Positions 16,725 through 26,992 of a stretch of 64,000 nucleotides of DNA are shown one piece after another. A program made the translations under genes and the position numbers. The notes beneath the pieces are model-generated. The model saw nothing but the letters and a program-made list of their open reading frames with translations. It ran no database searches and was not told the origin of the DNA. The DNA comes from Leptothoe kymatousa TAU-MAC 1615. GTDB lineage: Bacteria; Cyanobacteriota; Cyanobacteriia; Phormidesmidales; Phormidesmidaceae. Numbering within the stretch: the first letter of the stretch is position 1; each line of letters starts with the position of its first letter. The DNA lies in NCBI RefSeq assembly GCF_018739865.1, contig NZ_JADOER010000011.1:248001-312000 (forward strand), in the 5' to 3' direction.

Positions 16725-16942
16725 CGGGCTCTCCTTATCGTTAAATTCGTTTACCTAAGGGGTTGATGACAGCCCGCGATGGCTGCCGTTGTCAATGATT
16801 GCTGAAGATTGCAGTATTCTCAATCCTAACGTTTGTGAGAGTGACGATTGCAATATGTTAAGGAATGTAGCGGTGCGGGTAAAGCCCTTGAGCTGAGACA
16901 ATGGGGCTGCACAAATTGCATTAATGCTGAACTGATACGGAC

Positions 16943-17584
16943 ATGAGTACTCCGCTTTCCTTTGCAGGCGCTATTCCCACTGACAAAATTCGCTACAACG
17001 ATCAGGGTTTAGTGCCTGCGATCGCACAAGACTATCTTGACGGCACCGTGCTCATGATGGCCTGGATGAACGAGGCATCGTTACAAAAAACCCTAGAAAC
17101 CGGTGATGTGTGGTATTGGAGCCGTTCCCGCCAGGAACTGTGGCATAAAGGGGCCACCTCAGGCCATTTGCAAAAGCTCAAGGCGATTCGCTACGACTGC
17201 GATAGCGATGCCCTGCTGCTCACCATTGAACAGGTGGGGGACATTGCCTGCCACACGGGGGAACGTAGCTGCTTCCACCAGGTGGACGGCGGCATAACCC
17301 CCCCGGCAGCGGACACCCTCTCCCAGGTATATGGGGTAATTTGCGATCGCAAGGCCAACCCCAAACCTGGCTCCTATACCAATAAGCTGCTGGCCGGTGG
17401 AGACAATTCGATCCTCAAAAAAATTGGCGAGGAAGCGGCTGAAGTGGTGATGGCCTGCAAAGATGACGAACCGGACGAGATCGCTGGGGAAGTGGCAGAT
17501 TTGATCTATCACACCCTGGTTGCGATCGCTCACCACGGCGTGGACATTAAGGACGTTTATCGCAAACTACAATCGCGCCGTTAA
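16943..17584 (+). CDS. hisIE: Bifunctional phosphoribosyl-AMP cyclohydrolase / phosphoribosyl-ATP diphosphatase
   Basis: HisIE performs the second and third steps of histidine synthesis. The HisI domain (residues about 1-115) has [31 protein letters not shown] and the zinc-binding cysteines in [10 protein letters not shown] and [14 protein letters not shown]. The HisE domain (about 125-213) shows the NTP-pyrophosphohydrolase-like helices with [16 protein letters not shown] and [12 protein letters not shown]. The ATG start at 16943 fits family N-termini. It is a single gene, 104 bp upstream of nurA on the same strand. Confidence 0.96.
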   Translation: MSTPLSFAGAIPTDKIRYNDQGLVPAIAQDYLDGTVLMMAWMNEASLQKTLETGDVWYWSRSRQELWHKGATSGHLQKLKAIRYDCDSDALLLTIEQVGDIACHTGERSCFHQVDGGITPPAADTLSQVYGVICDRKANPKPGSYTNKLLAGGDNSILKKIGEEAAEVVMACKDDEPDEIAGEVADLIYHTLVAIAHHGVDIKDVYRKLQSRR

Positions 17585-17688
17585 ACCGAATCAGGCCGTT
17601 CACCGGCAAGGGGGTATGCATGCCCCTACCGAAATCCTAAACCCGTGGCAAAATAGGGCAGTACAAATGCCCTACCTGTCCTCCGCCC

Positions 17689-18858
17689 ATGGCCATCAAA
17701 CCCTCCCAACTTCAAACGATTCTGTACGATAAGCGTCAGGATTTCGAAGGTTTTGCCAGGGGACAGCAAACGAACCTAGAACGCTACCAAAGCGCATGGC
17801 AGGCCCTGTGTGAAACCGAGGCGGCAGATCTCGACCCGTGGCTCAACAGTCGCCATGGCAACATCGGCGCTCGCCCGCTAGAAAACCTAGAAAGCAATAG
17901 CCATGGCATTTGCCCCAGCGGACTGCAATGGGATAACCGCGAACATAGCCTGCAATGGGTGAATGAACACCTCACCGGCATTACCACCTTTGCCGTGGAT
18001 GGCTCCCAGATTTTCCCGAGCAAAGATCTATCCCCCCCCATTGCACTGGTGCAAATTGGCTGGTTTGAAAACCCCCATACATCAGCCGCAGACTATATCA
18101 AAGATATTCAGCTAGATGTAATGACACCCAAGGACCTAGAACTGGGGGACACGTCCAAACCGTTGGATCGACTGGTGAATAAACACCGGTTCAAAATGGA
18201 AGTGGGCCGTCTGGTGAAGTATATAGAGACGGTACAAGCCCCGGAAAGCTGCCTAGTCTTTTTTGATGGGGCGCTGGTGGCCACCTTTGCCGATGCCTAT
18301 GAAGATGAGGATCGCAAAGAATATGTGGACGCCCTAGTGACCTTATTGGAGGCCAGTGAAACCCACCGAGTGCCGCTGGTGGGCTATGTGGACACTAGTT
18401 CTGCCCACGATCTCACCACTCTTTTGGAACATCATTCTGCTAGCGTTTCGATGATTCCAAAGGTGACCGACGCCCAGATGCTCAATCGCTATATGCAGTG
18501 GGGTGACTGCACAGCCATCTTTCAGTGCGATCGCCAAGGCATCCTCACCGAATATAAGCAGCATAAAGAGCGCGTTATTTTCACCTATCTCAAAACCAAC
18601 CAAGGCTATCCAGCTCGCATTGAAATGCCCCGCTGGATGCACGAAGCAGGCATTACCGACCGGGTGCTCAACTGGGTCCGTGCCGAAACCATTGTCGGTG
18701 GCGGCTACCCCTACGCCATTGAAACGGCTGACCAAACGGCTGTTTTACAAACCAGCGATCGGCAAATCTTTTTTCGCATTCTGCAAGACTGGGCCAGCCA
18801 CGAAGAGCTACAGCTGCGATGGTCTCGCAAAATGATGAGCAAACTACGACGGCGCTAA
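17689..18858 (+). CDS. NurA domain protein (DNA repair nuclease family)
   Basis: NurA is a 5'-3' nuclease that in archaea works with HerA, Mre11 and Rad50 in end resection. Cyanobacteria carry a divergent relative. The 389-residue protein shows the RNase-H-like core: FAVDGSQIFPSKD (first catalytic acid, about residue 104), CLVFFDGALVATF (about 186) and VGYVDTSSAHDL (about 230), and a C-terminal PRIEMP-like segment (ARIEMPRWM). ATG 17689 is a sound start. No herA helicase gene is adjacent, so the partner, if any, is elsewhere. Nuclease activity is by homology. Confidence 0.87.
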   Translation: MAIKPSQLQTILYDKRQDFEGFARGQQTNLERYQSAWQALCETEAADLDPWLNSRHGNIGARPLENLESNSHGICPSGLQWDNREHSLQWVNEHLTGITTFAVDGSQIFPSKDLSPPIALVQIGWFENPHTSAADYIKDIQLDVMTPKDLELGDTSKPLDRLVNKHRFKMEVGRLVKYIETVQAPESCLVFFDGALVATFADAYEDEDRKEYVDALVTLLEASETHRVPLVGYVDTSSAHDLTTLLEHHSASVSMIPKVTDAQMLNRYMQWGDCTAIFQCDRQGILTEYKQHKERVIFTYLKTNQGYPARIEMPRWMHEAGITDRVLNWVRAETIVGGGYPYAIETADQTAVLQTSDRQIFFRILQDWASHEELQLRWSRKMMSKLRRR

Positions 18859-19226
18859 AGTAACGGGACATTACAGATTCTCAGATTAGCTCCCCGTATT
18901 TCTAAGAAAATAATTGCTATTTCTCCCCACAAACCGCGATTAAGCATAAATACTTACATCAATCACCATCAAGGTTTAGGCCATCTAAACCCATGCGACG
19001 GCGAACCATGGGGATAGTCAATGGTGTATTAGACAATCATTGATTTTTATTTAGTTTGGTTTCGTTTCCGTACGTATTTTTTGGTTGCCCCCCAACCTAT
19101 CCCTAGACTAAAAGACGAACGGAGGACGAGAACTCCTTATATGACTGCATTTTGGGTAATTGTCCAAACCAGCAATTACCCTGCAGTTTTTTCCATGGCA
19201 CCGACCTTAAGAAAGGATTTGAACCC
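18859..19226 (+). other. cpcL upstream region with long leader
   Basis: The 368 bp between nurA and cpcL contain an AT-rich part around 19035-19080 that could hold the promoter, a GGAGG at 19121 and the leader ORF and hairpin listed separately. The run of GGTTGCCCCCCAACC is a small hairpin. No further gene is seen. Confidence 0.5.
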
Positions 19227-19230
19227 GTGA
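19141..19230 (+). CDS. Possible 29-residue leader peptide of cpcL
   Basis: An ATG at 19141 opens a frame reading MTAFWVIVQTSNYPAVFSMA and ending at TGA 19228-19230. The stop overlaps the GTG start of cpcL as GTGA, which would couple their translation. A GGAGG lies 15 nt before the ATG, which is longer than ideal. A terminator-like hairpin lies inside the frame. It is not in the ORF track because of its size. It may be a chance frame; conservation is untested. Confidence 0.35.
   Translation: MTAFWVIVQTSNYPAVFSMAPTLRKDLNP
19147..19190 (+). promoter_or_regulatory. Terminator-like hairpin in the cpcL leader (possible attenuator)
   Basis: GGGTAATT (19154-19161) and AATTACCC (19174-19181) form a perfect 8-bp stem with a 12-nt loop, extended by TGCA/TGCA across a small bulge. 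The stem is followed by TGCAGTTTTTTCC, that is, a run of six T. This is an intrinsic terminator shape only about 37 bp before the cpcL start, so it could set expression by attenuation or processing. Confidence 0.55.
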
Positions 19231-19967
19231 CTTTACCTTTGTTGAGCTATCCCAGCCGTTGTCAAAATCAACGTGTAAGTGGTTTTGAAATCCCCGGTGA
19301 TGAGCAGCCTCGTATTTTTTCAACCGCTCTGCTACCGGATGCCCAGGAAGTTGAAACGCTAGTGTTAGCTGCTTACCGCCGCATTTTTAATGAGCAACAA
19401 CTATTGTCGTGTCATCGCGATCGCTTTCTCGAATCGCAGCTACGCAGTAACCAGATTTCTGTAAAAGACTTTATCCGCGGATTGCTTCTCTCGGAATCCT
19501 TTAGACGCCTTAACTACGAATGCAGCAACAACTATCGCTTCGTAGACATGTGCGTACAAAGAGTTCTGGGTCGTCAAGTCTACGATCAGCGCGAAACCCT
19601 AGCCTGGTCAATTGTGCTGGCCACTGAGGGCATCCAGGGCTTTGTAGAAGCCCTGCTCAACAGTGATGAGTACATGGCAAACTTTGGTGAGGATACGGTG
19701 CCTTACCAGCGGCGACGCATTCTGCCTCAGCAAAGCATGGGCGAACTTCCCTTTGAGCGCATGCCCCGCTACGGTAGCGATCATTTAGAAACCCTCACCG
19801 CCCTCGGCAACGATTTCTCCGCCACTGGCGATGCCCTATTTGGCGACGGCATGCCCCCCGAAGGTCTGCGCAAAGTGGGTGCGGCCATTACTGTGGCAGG
19901 TGCCGTTGTGCTTACCAGCGGCCTGGTTGCCGTAATCCTTTCTTGGTTTGGTTGGATCAAGATCTAG
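19227..19967 (+). CDS. cpcL: Phycobilisome linker CpcL (membrane-anchored CpcG2 type)
   Basis: CpcL joins phycocyanin rods to the thylakoid without an allophycocyanin core and, in Synechocystis, feeds light mainly to photosystem I. The track starts at 19152, but family proteins start M(A/T)LPLLxYxPxSQNxRVxGxEIP; the GTG at 19227 gives MTLPLLSYPSRCQNQRVSGF, with AAAGGA about 10 nt upstream. The Pfam linker domain runs to about residue 170 (YRRIFNEQQ, SVKDFIRGLLLSESFR, NNYRFVDMCVQRVLGR). The last 30 residues hold a transmembrane helix, AAITVAGAVVLTSGLVAVIL, which separates CpcL from the soluble CpcG1. It ends with a good terminator and has no cpc operon neighbours. Confidence 0.92.
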   Translation: MTLPLLSYPSRCQNQRVSGFEIPGDEQPRIFSTALLPDAQEVETLVLAAYRRIFNEQQLLSCHRDRFLESQLRSNQISVKDFIRGLLLSESFRRLNYECSNNYRFVDMCVQRVLGRQVYDQRETLAWSIVLATEGIQGFVEALLNSDEYMANFGEDTVPYQRRRILPQQSMGELPFERMPRYGSDHLETLTALGNDFSATGDALFGDGMPPEGLRKVGAAITVAGAVVLTSGLVAVILSWFGWIKI

Positions 19968-19989
19968 CGTTTTCCTTCCACGAGCCCAT

Positions 19990-20023
19990 CAAAGCCTCGG
20001 GCCTAGGCCTGGGGCTTTTTTTT
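19990..20023 (+). terminator. Intrinsic terminator of cpcL
   Basis: AAAGCC ... GGCTTT encloses a GC-rich inner stem (GGGCC TA GGCC), followed by eight T. It lies 25 bp after the cpcL stop codon. Confidence 0.88.
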
Positions 20024-20041
20024 AGCTCCCACTCTCTAGAC

Positions 20042-21877
20042 CTACTCCCATTCATTAAATGTGGGTGGCGCTTGCCGGGAGTTGGAACGACGCGTATCTT
20101 GCCAAGCACTGCCAACGCCTTGCAAAATGCCCCGACCCACTAAGCCAATGCCGCGACCCACAACCTCCGTGAGAACATAGACCACGCTGCTGCCCACTAA
20201 GGCAACCAGCGCGCGAACACGAGGGCTAATGGCATCGCGAGTTTCCAATAGTAGGGTCATGGCCCAGGGCAACCCAGATAGCTGCTCTAGCTCTGTGCGA
20301 CGGGGCGCATAGATGGGCGCAAGCAAAATCCCCCGTGGCCCCAAGGTATATAGCCGATACTGACTCTCAAAAATTGCGGTGGGTTCGTTCACCAAATGAT
20401 TCCAACGATAGCGCCAGGATAGGTCGTTGCGAAATCGTTCAATATCTCGGGTGGAAATAATGCGGCGGCTGTACAACCCTTTTTTAATCACCTCCACATC
20501 CGCCAAACGGTTTAGTAGGGGTTGCATCACCCCATTGCCCATTTGGATCAATAGATTTTCCAGCAGTTTTTCACTGTGGATTAAGGCTTCGGGGGCAGTT
20601 GCCACATAGCTGGTACCCTCTACCACCATGGCGTCCTGAAATAACCAGTGGGATAGCAGCTCGGGCACCAAGGGAATGTGTTTGAGAATATCTCGCTCCA
20701 CGACTTCTTTTTCGTCATACAGCACCGCTACAAGTTCTTGCTCTACACCGTTCAGGGGCACTGTGTAGTAGCGGCCAAAAAACTCCTCTATGGTGGCCAC
20801 CCAAAGGTCTCGCAATATTTGGGGAGACTTATCGCGTAACTGGCCCGGTTGGGGCGCAGATTGGCGAAGATCGTCTAGCAAATCCTCAAACCGTCGGAGA
20901 ATAATAAATAGCAGCTCTCGCTTTTTATCAAGCCGTAAAATATCGATTTCTAATGGTTCTGCGGTGGTGTTTTGTAGGTCGGTTTGGAGCTTGGCAAAAA
21001 CGGCTTCAAACACCATATTTTGCACATCACCGCTACGCAAACTCAGGGGCGCTGCATCCGATTTGGTAATGGCGGCAGCGGCCCCCACAGAGGAGGGCAA
21101 ACGACTGGAAGCACGCTCACTGGGTGACTGAGTCTGAAAATTGGACTGACGCGTGGTCTTTTTGACCCAGGTGGCATCTGGGTATTGGCGGGTGGCCCAC
21201 AGCTGCCGCATACACCAGCGGGCAGCTTTTAGCTCACGCCGCTGACCGATTAAGACCTGACGTTCTAGCCAAGATAAATTGGGCCGGCGCAACTCAGCGG
21301 TGGCCTTAGCCAGCTGTTGATCGATTTTGTCCACCCCCGCAAGGCGCATACTGAGGCGCATGGCGGTGAGGGGCCCAGGAATTTTTGGGGGCAGTTGGGG
21401 TCGCCTGGTGGGTGTTTTTTGTTCATCCCTGGCCACAGAACGAATTAGCTGGGCTAATTCACGCACAGGCATGCTGCGGGTACCGTAGCCATCGGCCCCG
21501 ACCTGGCGAGCGGCGGCGGCTAAAACAGGCTCATCTCGAGCACTGAGCACCAGTACCGAGAGTTTGGGCAACTCGGTTTTAATGGATTTACAAAGTTGCA
21601 ACCCGGAACTACTAACCGGATCGCCCCCACTATCGTTGGCCCCCAAGCCCAAGTCCACAATGACGAGATCGATGGTGGCCTTGCCTCGCAGGGTGGGGTC
21701 GGTAAAGGCTTTGGCCTGGGTGCGATCGCACTTCCGAAGAATGTCCATGGCCTCAGAGGCATTGGCCGCTTCCGCCGCAATTTGAAACCCTGGTAACTGC
21801 TCTAACCACACCCGTAACCCCAACCGAAAGGTGGGGTCTTCATCCACCAGCATCAATTGCAAGGGACGTTCACTCAT
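20042..21877 (-). CDS. Response-regulator receiver fused to DUF3685 (Ycf55-like)
   Basis: The N-terminal 150 residues form a CheY-like receiver: LVDEDPTFR supplies the acidic pair, D75 in LVIVDLGLG is the phospho-acceptor and S112 in LVLSARD follows. The usual lysine of the last motif is arginine (GYGTRSMPVREL, R134). The long remainder is DUF3685, the family of plastid Ycf55, with RELLFIILRRFEDLLDDLR and RDIERFRNDLSWRYRWNHLV. A hydrophobic stretch near the C-terminus (ALVALVGSSVVYVLTEVVGRG) may contact membranes. No DNA-binding domain is seen, so the output is not classical. The start at ATG 21877 is preferred; 21892 is possible. It is convergent with cpcL. Confidence 0.85.
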   Translation of the reverse strand: MSERPLQLMLVDEDPTFRLGLRVWLEQLPGFQIAAEAANASEAMDILRKCDRTQAKAFTDPTLRGKATIDLVIVDLGLGANDSGGDPVSSSGLQLCKSIKTELPKLSVLVLSARDEPVLAAAARQVGADGYGTRSMPVRELAQLIRSVARDEQKTPTRRPQLPPKIPGPLTAMRLSMRLAGVDKIDQQLAKATAELRRPNLSWLERQVLIGQRRELKAARWCMRQLWATRQYPDATWVKKTTRQSNFQTQSPSERASSRLPSSVGAAAAITKSDAAPLSLRSGDVQNMVFEAVFAKLQTDLQNTTAEPLEIDILRLDKKRELLFIILRRFEDLLDDLRQSAPQPGQLRDKSPQILRDLWVATIEEFFGRYYTVPLNGVEQELVAVLYDEKEVVERDILKHIPLVPELLSHWLFQDAMVVEGTSYVATAPEALIHSEKLLENLLIQMGNGVMQPLLNRLADVEVIKKGLYSRRIISTRDIERFRNDLSWRYRWNHLVNEPTAIFESQYRLYTLGPRGILLAPIYAPRRTELEQLSGLPWAMTLLLETRDAISPRVRALVALVGSSVVYVLTEVVGRGIGLVGRGILQGVGSAWQDTRRSNSRQAPPTFNEWE

Positions 21878-21971
21878 GCCGCCTGATTCCATGTCACCGT
21901 TCTAGTATCCCCTACTAACTCAGCTTTGTGGCCTCAGCTTTGCGGTGTTAGTAGCCAACCAGCAAACCGGC

Positions 21972-23807
21972 TTAGTCATGATCTTGGTGATGATCGTCGT
22001 CGTCGTAGCCATCGTCATAGCCATCGTCCGCCGGGGCGCGTAAGGATTCGATATAGGCCCGTTCAGCATCCCACACAGCAATAGAATTGCGCGCTTCATT
22101 GTACAGAGCACGGCCTGGGGCAATGCGCGAAGCCACGACGATCGCATCTGACAACCGCCCTTGGTAAGCGAGCTCCTCCGCCTCATTCAAAATCGGACGA
22201 TCCTGAGCCACTTGGATGCGGGCGGTCCATTCTTTGATGGAATCCTGTGCTTGACCATAAAGCGCCCGCCCTTTTTCAATTTTGCGCGCTTCGGTAATGG
22301 CATCCCGCAGCTTGTTTTTACTCGCTAGCTCCAATGCCTTGCTATAGAGGGGCTGATCTTCGAGCACCTGAATCTGCTTGGTCCACTGGGCCACCTTAGT
22401 TTGGGCTTCCACCCGCAGGGCTCGACCCAATTCAACATTTTGCGCCTCTGCGATCGCAGCCTGCAAACTAGCCTTATCCCCCTTGTCAGCGAGCTGCTGA
22501 GCCCTCGCCAACAGGGGCCGATCCTCAATCCGCTCAATCTCTTTCAACCAATGGGCAATCAAGGTTTGGGCCTGCTGCCGCTGGGGACGTCCTTCCGCCA
22601 CTTCCTTAGCTTCTGCAATGGCCACCTGCAACGACGACTTTTGATTTAAATTGGCAATCAAGCTGGCACCGTAGAGCTTTTGCAGATCCTTTAGTTGCTC
22701 AGTCCACTGCCCGAGCTTCACTTCCGCCTCTGTATAAAAAGGACTACCACTTTCAATGCCCTTGAGGGCCTGAATGGCCTCCATTAAATTGACGATATCG
22801 CCATAGGTGGGCACCCACTGCTGATTAAACTTGGCCAGCCGCTGAGCGTGGGCCAAGTGCACTAAATCTTGCGCTTCTGGTGCCGTGGCTAGGTCCATGG
22901 GCACCTGCTGAATAATGGCAATGGCACCGGTTAGATCTTCTTGCTCCCATTTTTGGAACCCATGGTTGAGCAGCGTAGTTGCCCATTTTTCCAATAGGGG
23001 TTTCGCCTCGGGCCAGGCAGCACTTTGCATATCCATCTGCCGCACCAGGGTGAGCGCCTCCACCAGCTGATCCATATCGCCGCTATCGGCCATGGACTGA
23101 GCCCGAATTAGATTACGACGGGCATCTTCTTCCGATTTGATGTACTGGTCTAGATATTGGTACTTATCCTTGACCCAATGGTCGCTGGTTAGCCGCTTTA
23201 TGTCCCTTAGCTGCTTGCGGGCCCCACTCCAGTTTTGATTTGCCACATCCTCTTTAACGGCGGCTACGAGTTCATTTCCCCTCTCCCATTCTTGCTGCCA
23301 TGCATCTAGAGCCTCCAGCACCTGGGGATGGTTTTCTGCCCGCTCAGGGATATAGCCCAATAGCTCATTGGCGCGCCCTAGGTTGCCCGCCTGCATGCGC
23401 TGCTGGGCCAGCTTAAATACGCCTTTCGACCAGCGGTTGGTCTCGTCCTGGGAGTCTTGATACAGGGGGTGGGTGTCTTGCCAGCTGGCCACCAGCTGCA
23501 CCCCCGCCACTAAGTCTTGCTCCGCCCCGGACACGGATGCCTGGCGTGCACAGTAAAGCCGCTCGCTGTCGGCACTAAATCTAAAGATGCGATCGCAGTC
23601 TGGCAAAGGCGGCAGTCGGGTAATAAATGCGATCGCCCAAATTCCCAGAGCGCTAGAAGCCCCTAATATCAACAACCACAAAGTCGGCCAAAACCACCCA
23701 GCACCCAACTTAAACCCAACAGAGCGTCGCTTCGTCAAGACAAGCGCAACATTCTCTCCAGAGGAGGACGAAGCAAATTGCTGTGGATCCGTAGGTGTGG
23801 CTGTCAT
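21972..23807 (-). CDS. Cyanobacterial repeat-containing membrane protein, His/Asp-rich tail
   Basis: I do not recognise a named function. The 611-residue protein has one transmembrane helix (FWPTLWLLILGASSALGIWAIAF, about residues 39-61), so the large C-terminal part probably lies outside the cytoplasm. This part is helical and made of a degenerate repeat of about 50 residues, best seen from residue 370: LQVAIAEAKEVAEGRP...A..LI..W.KEIERIEDRPLL, repeated as LQAAIAEAQNVELGRALR, LRDAITEARKIEKGRALY and LSDAIVVASRIAPGRALY. The end, DDGYDDGYDDDDHHQDHD, is a candidate metal-binding tail. It lies 94 bp upstream of the receiver-DUF3685 gene on the same strand; a functional link is inference. Confidence 0.8.
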   Translation of the reverse strand: MTATPTDPQQFASSSSGENVALVLTKRRSVGFKLGAGWFWPTLWLLILGASSALGIWAIAFITRLPPLPDCDRIFRFSADSERLYCARQASVSGAEQDLVAGVQLVASWQDTHPLYQDSQDETNRWSKGVFKLAQQRMQAGNLGRANELLGYIPERAENHPQVLEALDAWQQEWERGNELVAAVKEDVANQNWSGARKQLRDIKRLTSDHWVKDKYQYLDQYIKSEEDARRNLIRAQSMADSGDMDQLVEALTLVRQMDMQSAAWPEAKPLLEKWATTLLNHGFQKWEQEDLTGAIAIIQQVPMDLATAPEAQDLVHLAHAQRLAKFNQQWVPTYGDIVNLMEAIQALKGIESGSPFYTEAEVKLGQWTEQLKDLQKLYGASLIANLNQKSSLQVAIAEAKEVAEGRPQRQQAQTLIAHWLKEIERIEDRPLLARAQQLADKGDKASLQAAIAEAQNVELGRALRVEAQTKVAQWTKQIQVLEDQPLYSKALELASKNKLRDAITEARKIEKGRALYGQAQDSIKEWTARIQVAQDRPILNEAEELAYQGRLSDAIVVASRIAPGRALYNEARNSIAVWDAERAYIESLRAPADDGYDDGYDDDDHHQDHD

Positions 23808-24420
23808 GGGTGGCGGTTTGTTAAGGGAAGACGTATCTTGACTTGCCTGTGCTGACGCAGGTAATCAGGGCAGTAAATACCCTATTTGGCGGAACTTAAT
23901 AAAAAGCTCTGCCCACTGATTTAGAGAATGAACATACTGTCTAAGAACAAAACCAGAAAGCGCCAAGGGAAAGCGCCAAGGGGATAAGTCCATACTCCGA
24001 ATAAATAGCAATTATTAAATTGGAATTTTTGCTGACATTGTAGAGGCAATTGACCGAAATACAGTGGGTTTTGACAAAAACCTTTGCTAAAAAACCGCTG
24101 CCACAAAAAAAATCGCCGCCGGATTGCAACAAAAGACTTCACCAAAAAGGCTGATTCTCTAGATAAATCAGGCATTCTGCCAGTTTAGTAATCCCATTTA
24201 AGACACTTCAGAACCTCAAGACAAAACTGTCACGCTTCGTAGCAGAGTCCGTCACCAGCCCCATATGTTGCTAAAGATTACGCCCCCACCTTGCCAATGA
24301 AATCCTCCAAGTAAGGACATACAAAAAAGCGGTAGGCAAGATATGCCTACCGCTTTTTCCTACAGGCGGGCACCTATGTCCCCGCCCCTTAGTGATGTCA
24401 TGCAGTCACCTGCGACTCAG
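23808..24420. other. 613-bp non-coding stretch around the groEL terminator
   Basis: The track ORF 23921-24175 has low-complexity aromatic content and no ribosome site, and I do not accept it. GAAAGCGCCAAGG occurs twice in tandem near 23956. The groEL terminator lies at 24324-24358. Otherwise nothing is recognised. Confidence 0.6.
24324..24358 (-). terminator. groEL terminator
   Basis: A perfect 15-bp inverted repeat, AAAAAGCGGTAGGCA / TGCCTACCGCTTTTT, has a 5-nt loop. It lies 62 bp after the groEL stop and has T runs on either strand, so it can also stop transcription from the left. Confidence 0.92.
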
Positions 24421-26055
<1,635 letters not shown>

Positions 26056-26098
26056 TTAACCTATGGTTTCAGAACGTTTTAGAGGGGTCTGGGGTGGA

Positions 26099-26130
26099 AG
26101 GAGCGGACTCCTAAAGGAGCGGACTCCTAA
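26099..26130. repeat. Tandem 16-bp palindromic repeat between groES and groEL
   Basis: AGGAGCGGACTCCTAA occurs twice back to back. Each unit folds as AGGAG/CTCCT. It lies 47 bp upstream of the groEL start in the groES-groEL message, where it could act as a processing or translation element. Confidence 0.85.
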
Positions 26131-26291
26131 ATGCTTCAGTCTTGAATTTGGAACCCCCAAGGGCAGGTCCTTGGGCACTGGCCTTTAAGTCAAGACACCT
26201 AGGCTGACCTACGCATCAAAAAGTCAACTATTCCTGACTTTTCTTGCATAGCGCTTTGGCCAATACTCCAAATTCAAAGTTTCGTGCTGGG

Positions 26292-26603
26292 TTAACCAAC
26301 GACGGCTAGGATGTCTTTCTCAGAAAGCAGTACATAGTCATCGCCACCAAGCTTAATGTCAGTGCCGGCATACTTGGAATAAAGCACCTTATTACCGACT
26401 TCTACATCAGGGGCCTGACGACTGCCGTCATCACCACGCTTACCAGGACCTACAGCAGTAACTTCGCCAACTTGAGGCTTTTCCTTAGCTGTATCGGGTA
26501 ACAAGATGCCGCCAGCGGTCTTTTCTTCAGATGCGCTGACTTTGATAAGAACGCGATCACCTAGGGGAGTGACGCTAGAAACACTCAAAGAAATGGCTGC
26601 CAT
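26292..26603 (-). CDS. groES: Co-chaperonin GroES (Cpn10)
   Basis: GroES is the heptameric lid of the GroEL cage. The track adds nine residues (start 26630); the family N-terminus fits ATG at 26603 ([20 protein letters not shown]), giving 103 residues. The mobile loop [19 protein letters not shown], the [10 protein letters not shown] strand and the C-terminal [14 protein letters not shown] are all present. GroES is first in the operon, 128 bp downstream of a perfect CIRCE operator. Confidence 0.97.
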   Translation of the reverse strand: MAAISLSVSSVTPLGDRVLIKVSASEEKTAGGILLPDTAKEKPQVGEVTAVGPGKRGDDGSRQAPDVEVGNKVLYSKYAGTDIKLGGDDYVLLSEKDILAVVG

Positions 26604-26992
26604 AGTTTTCTCCGAACTCTGATAGATCAATCATTCGGCAATTGCACCAAAGCGGTTTGTACCCGCTTGAGCAGTCCCCTTTACCAACTGAAAGGGTTTG
26701 ATAGAGGAAGACGCTGCAACCTAAACACGGTTTAGCACTCTCTATTGCCGAGTGCTAATTTATCGTTTGAAGAGCAGTCATAGCAATATATTGATCGGTA
26801 CGGGTTCCCGTACTCAGAGGGGCAATGTTGCAACAAATGAACTTTATTGTTTCCACACACTGATCTTTACCGTTACTTCAGGTTGGATTAAAAATCCCCC
26901 GTATTATTTATATGTGTGGGTGCCATCTGTAGTTGTTGATACGTACTTACTTAGTGCATATGCTGACACGCTGTCTAGCAATTGCTCCATTT
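26604..26992. other. Divergent intergenic region of groES and the haemagglutinin-type gene
   Basis: The 389 bp hold the CIRCE operator and the groES promoter on one side and the leader of the FHA-type gene on the other. The track ORF 26752-27090 overlaps both and is not accepted. No further gene is seen. Confidence 0.6.
26732..26758 (-). promoter_or_regulatory. CIRCE element (HrcA operator) of groESL
   Basis: TTAGCACTC - 9 nt - GAGTGCTAA matches the CIRCE consensus exactly. HrcA binds such elements and represses heat-shock operons until stress. It stands 129 bp ahead of the groES start codon. Confidence 0.97.

Noticed and set aside
23921-24175. 84-residue reverse ORF in the groEL downstream region
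   Set aside because: No ribosome site, low complexity with many Phe/Cys/Gln, no family resemblance.
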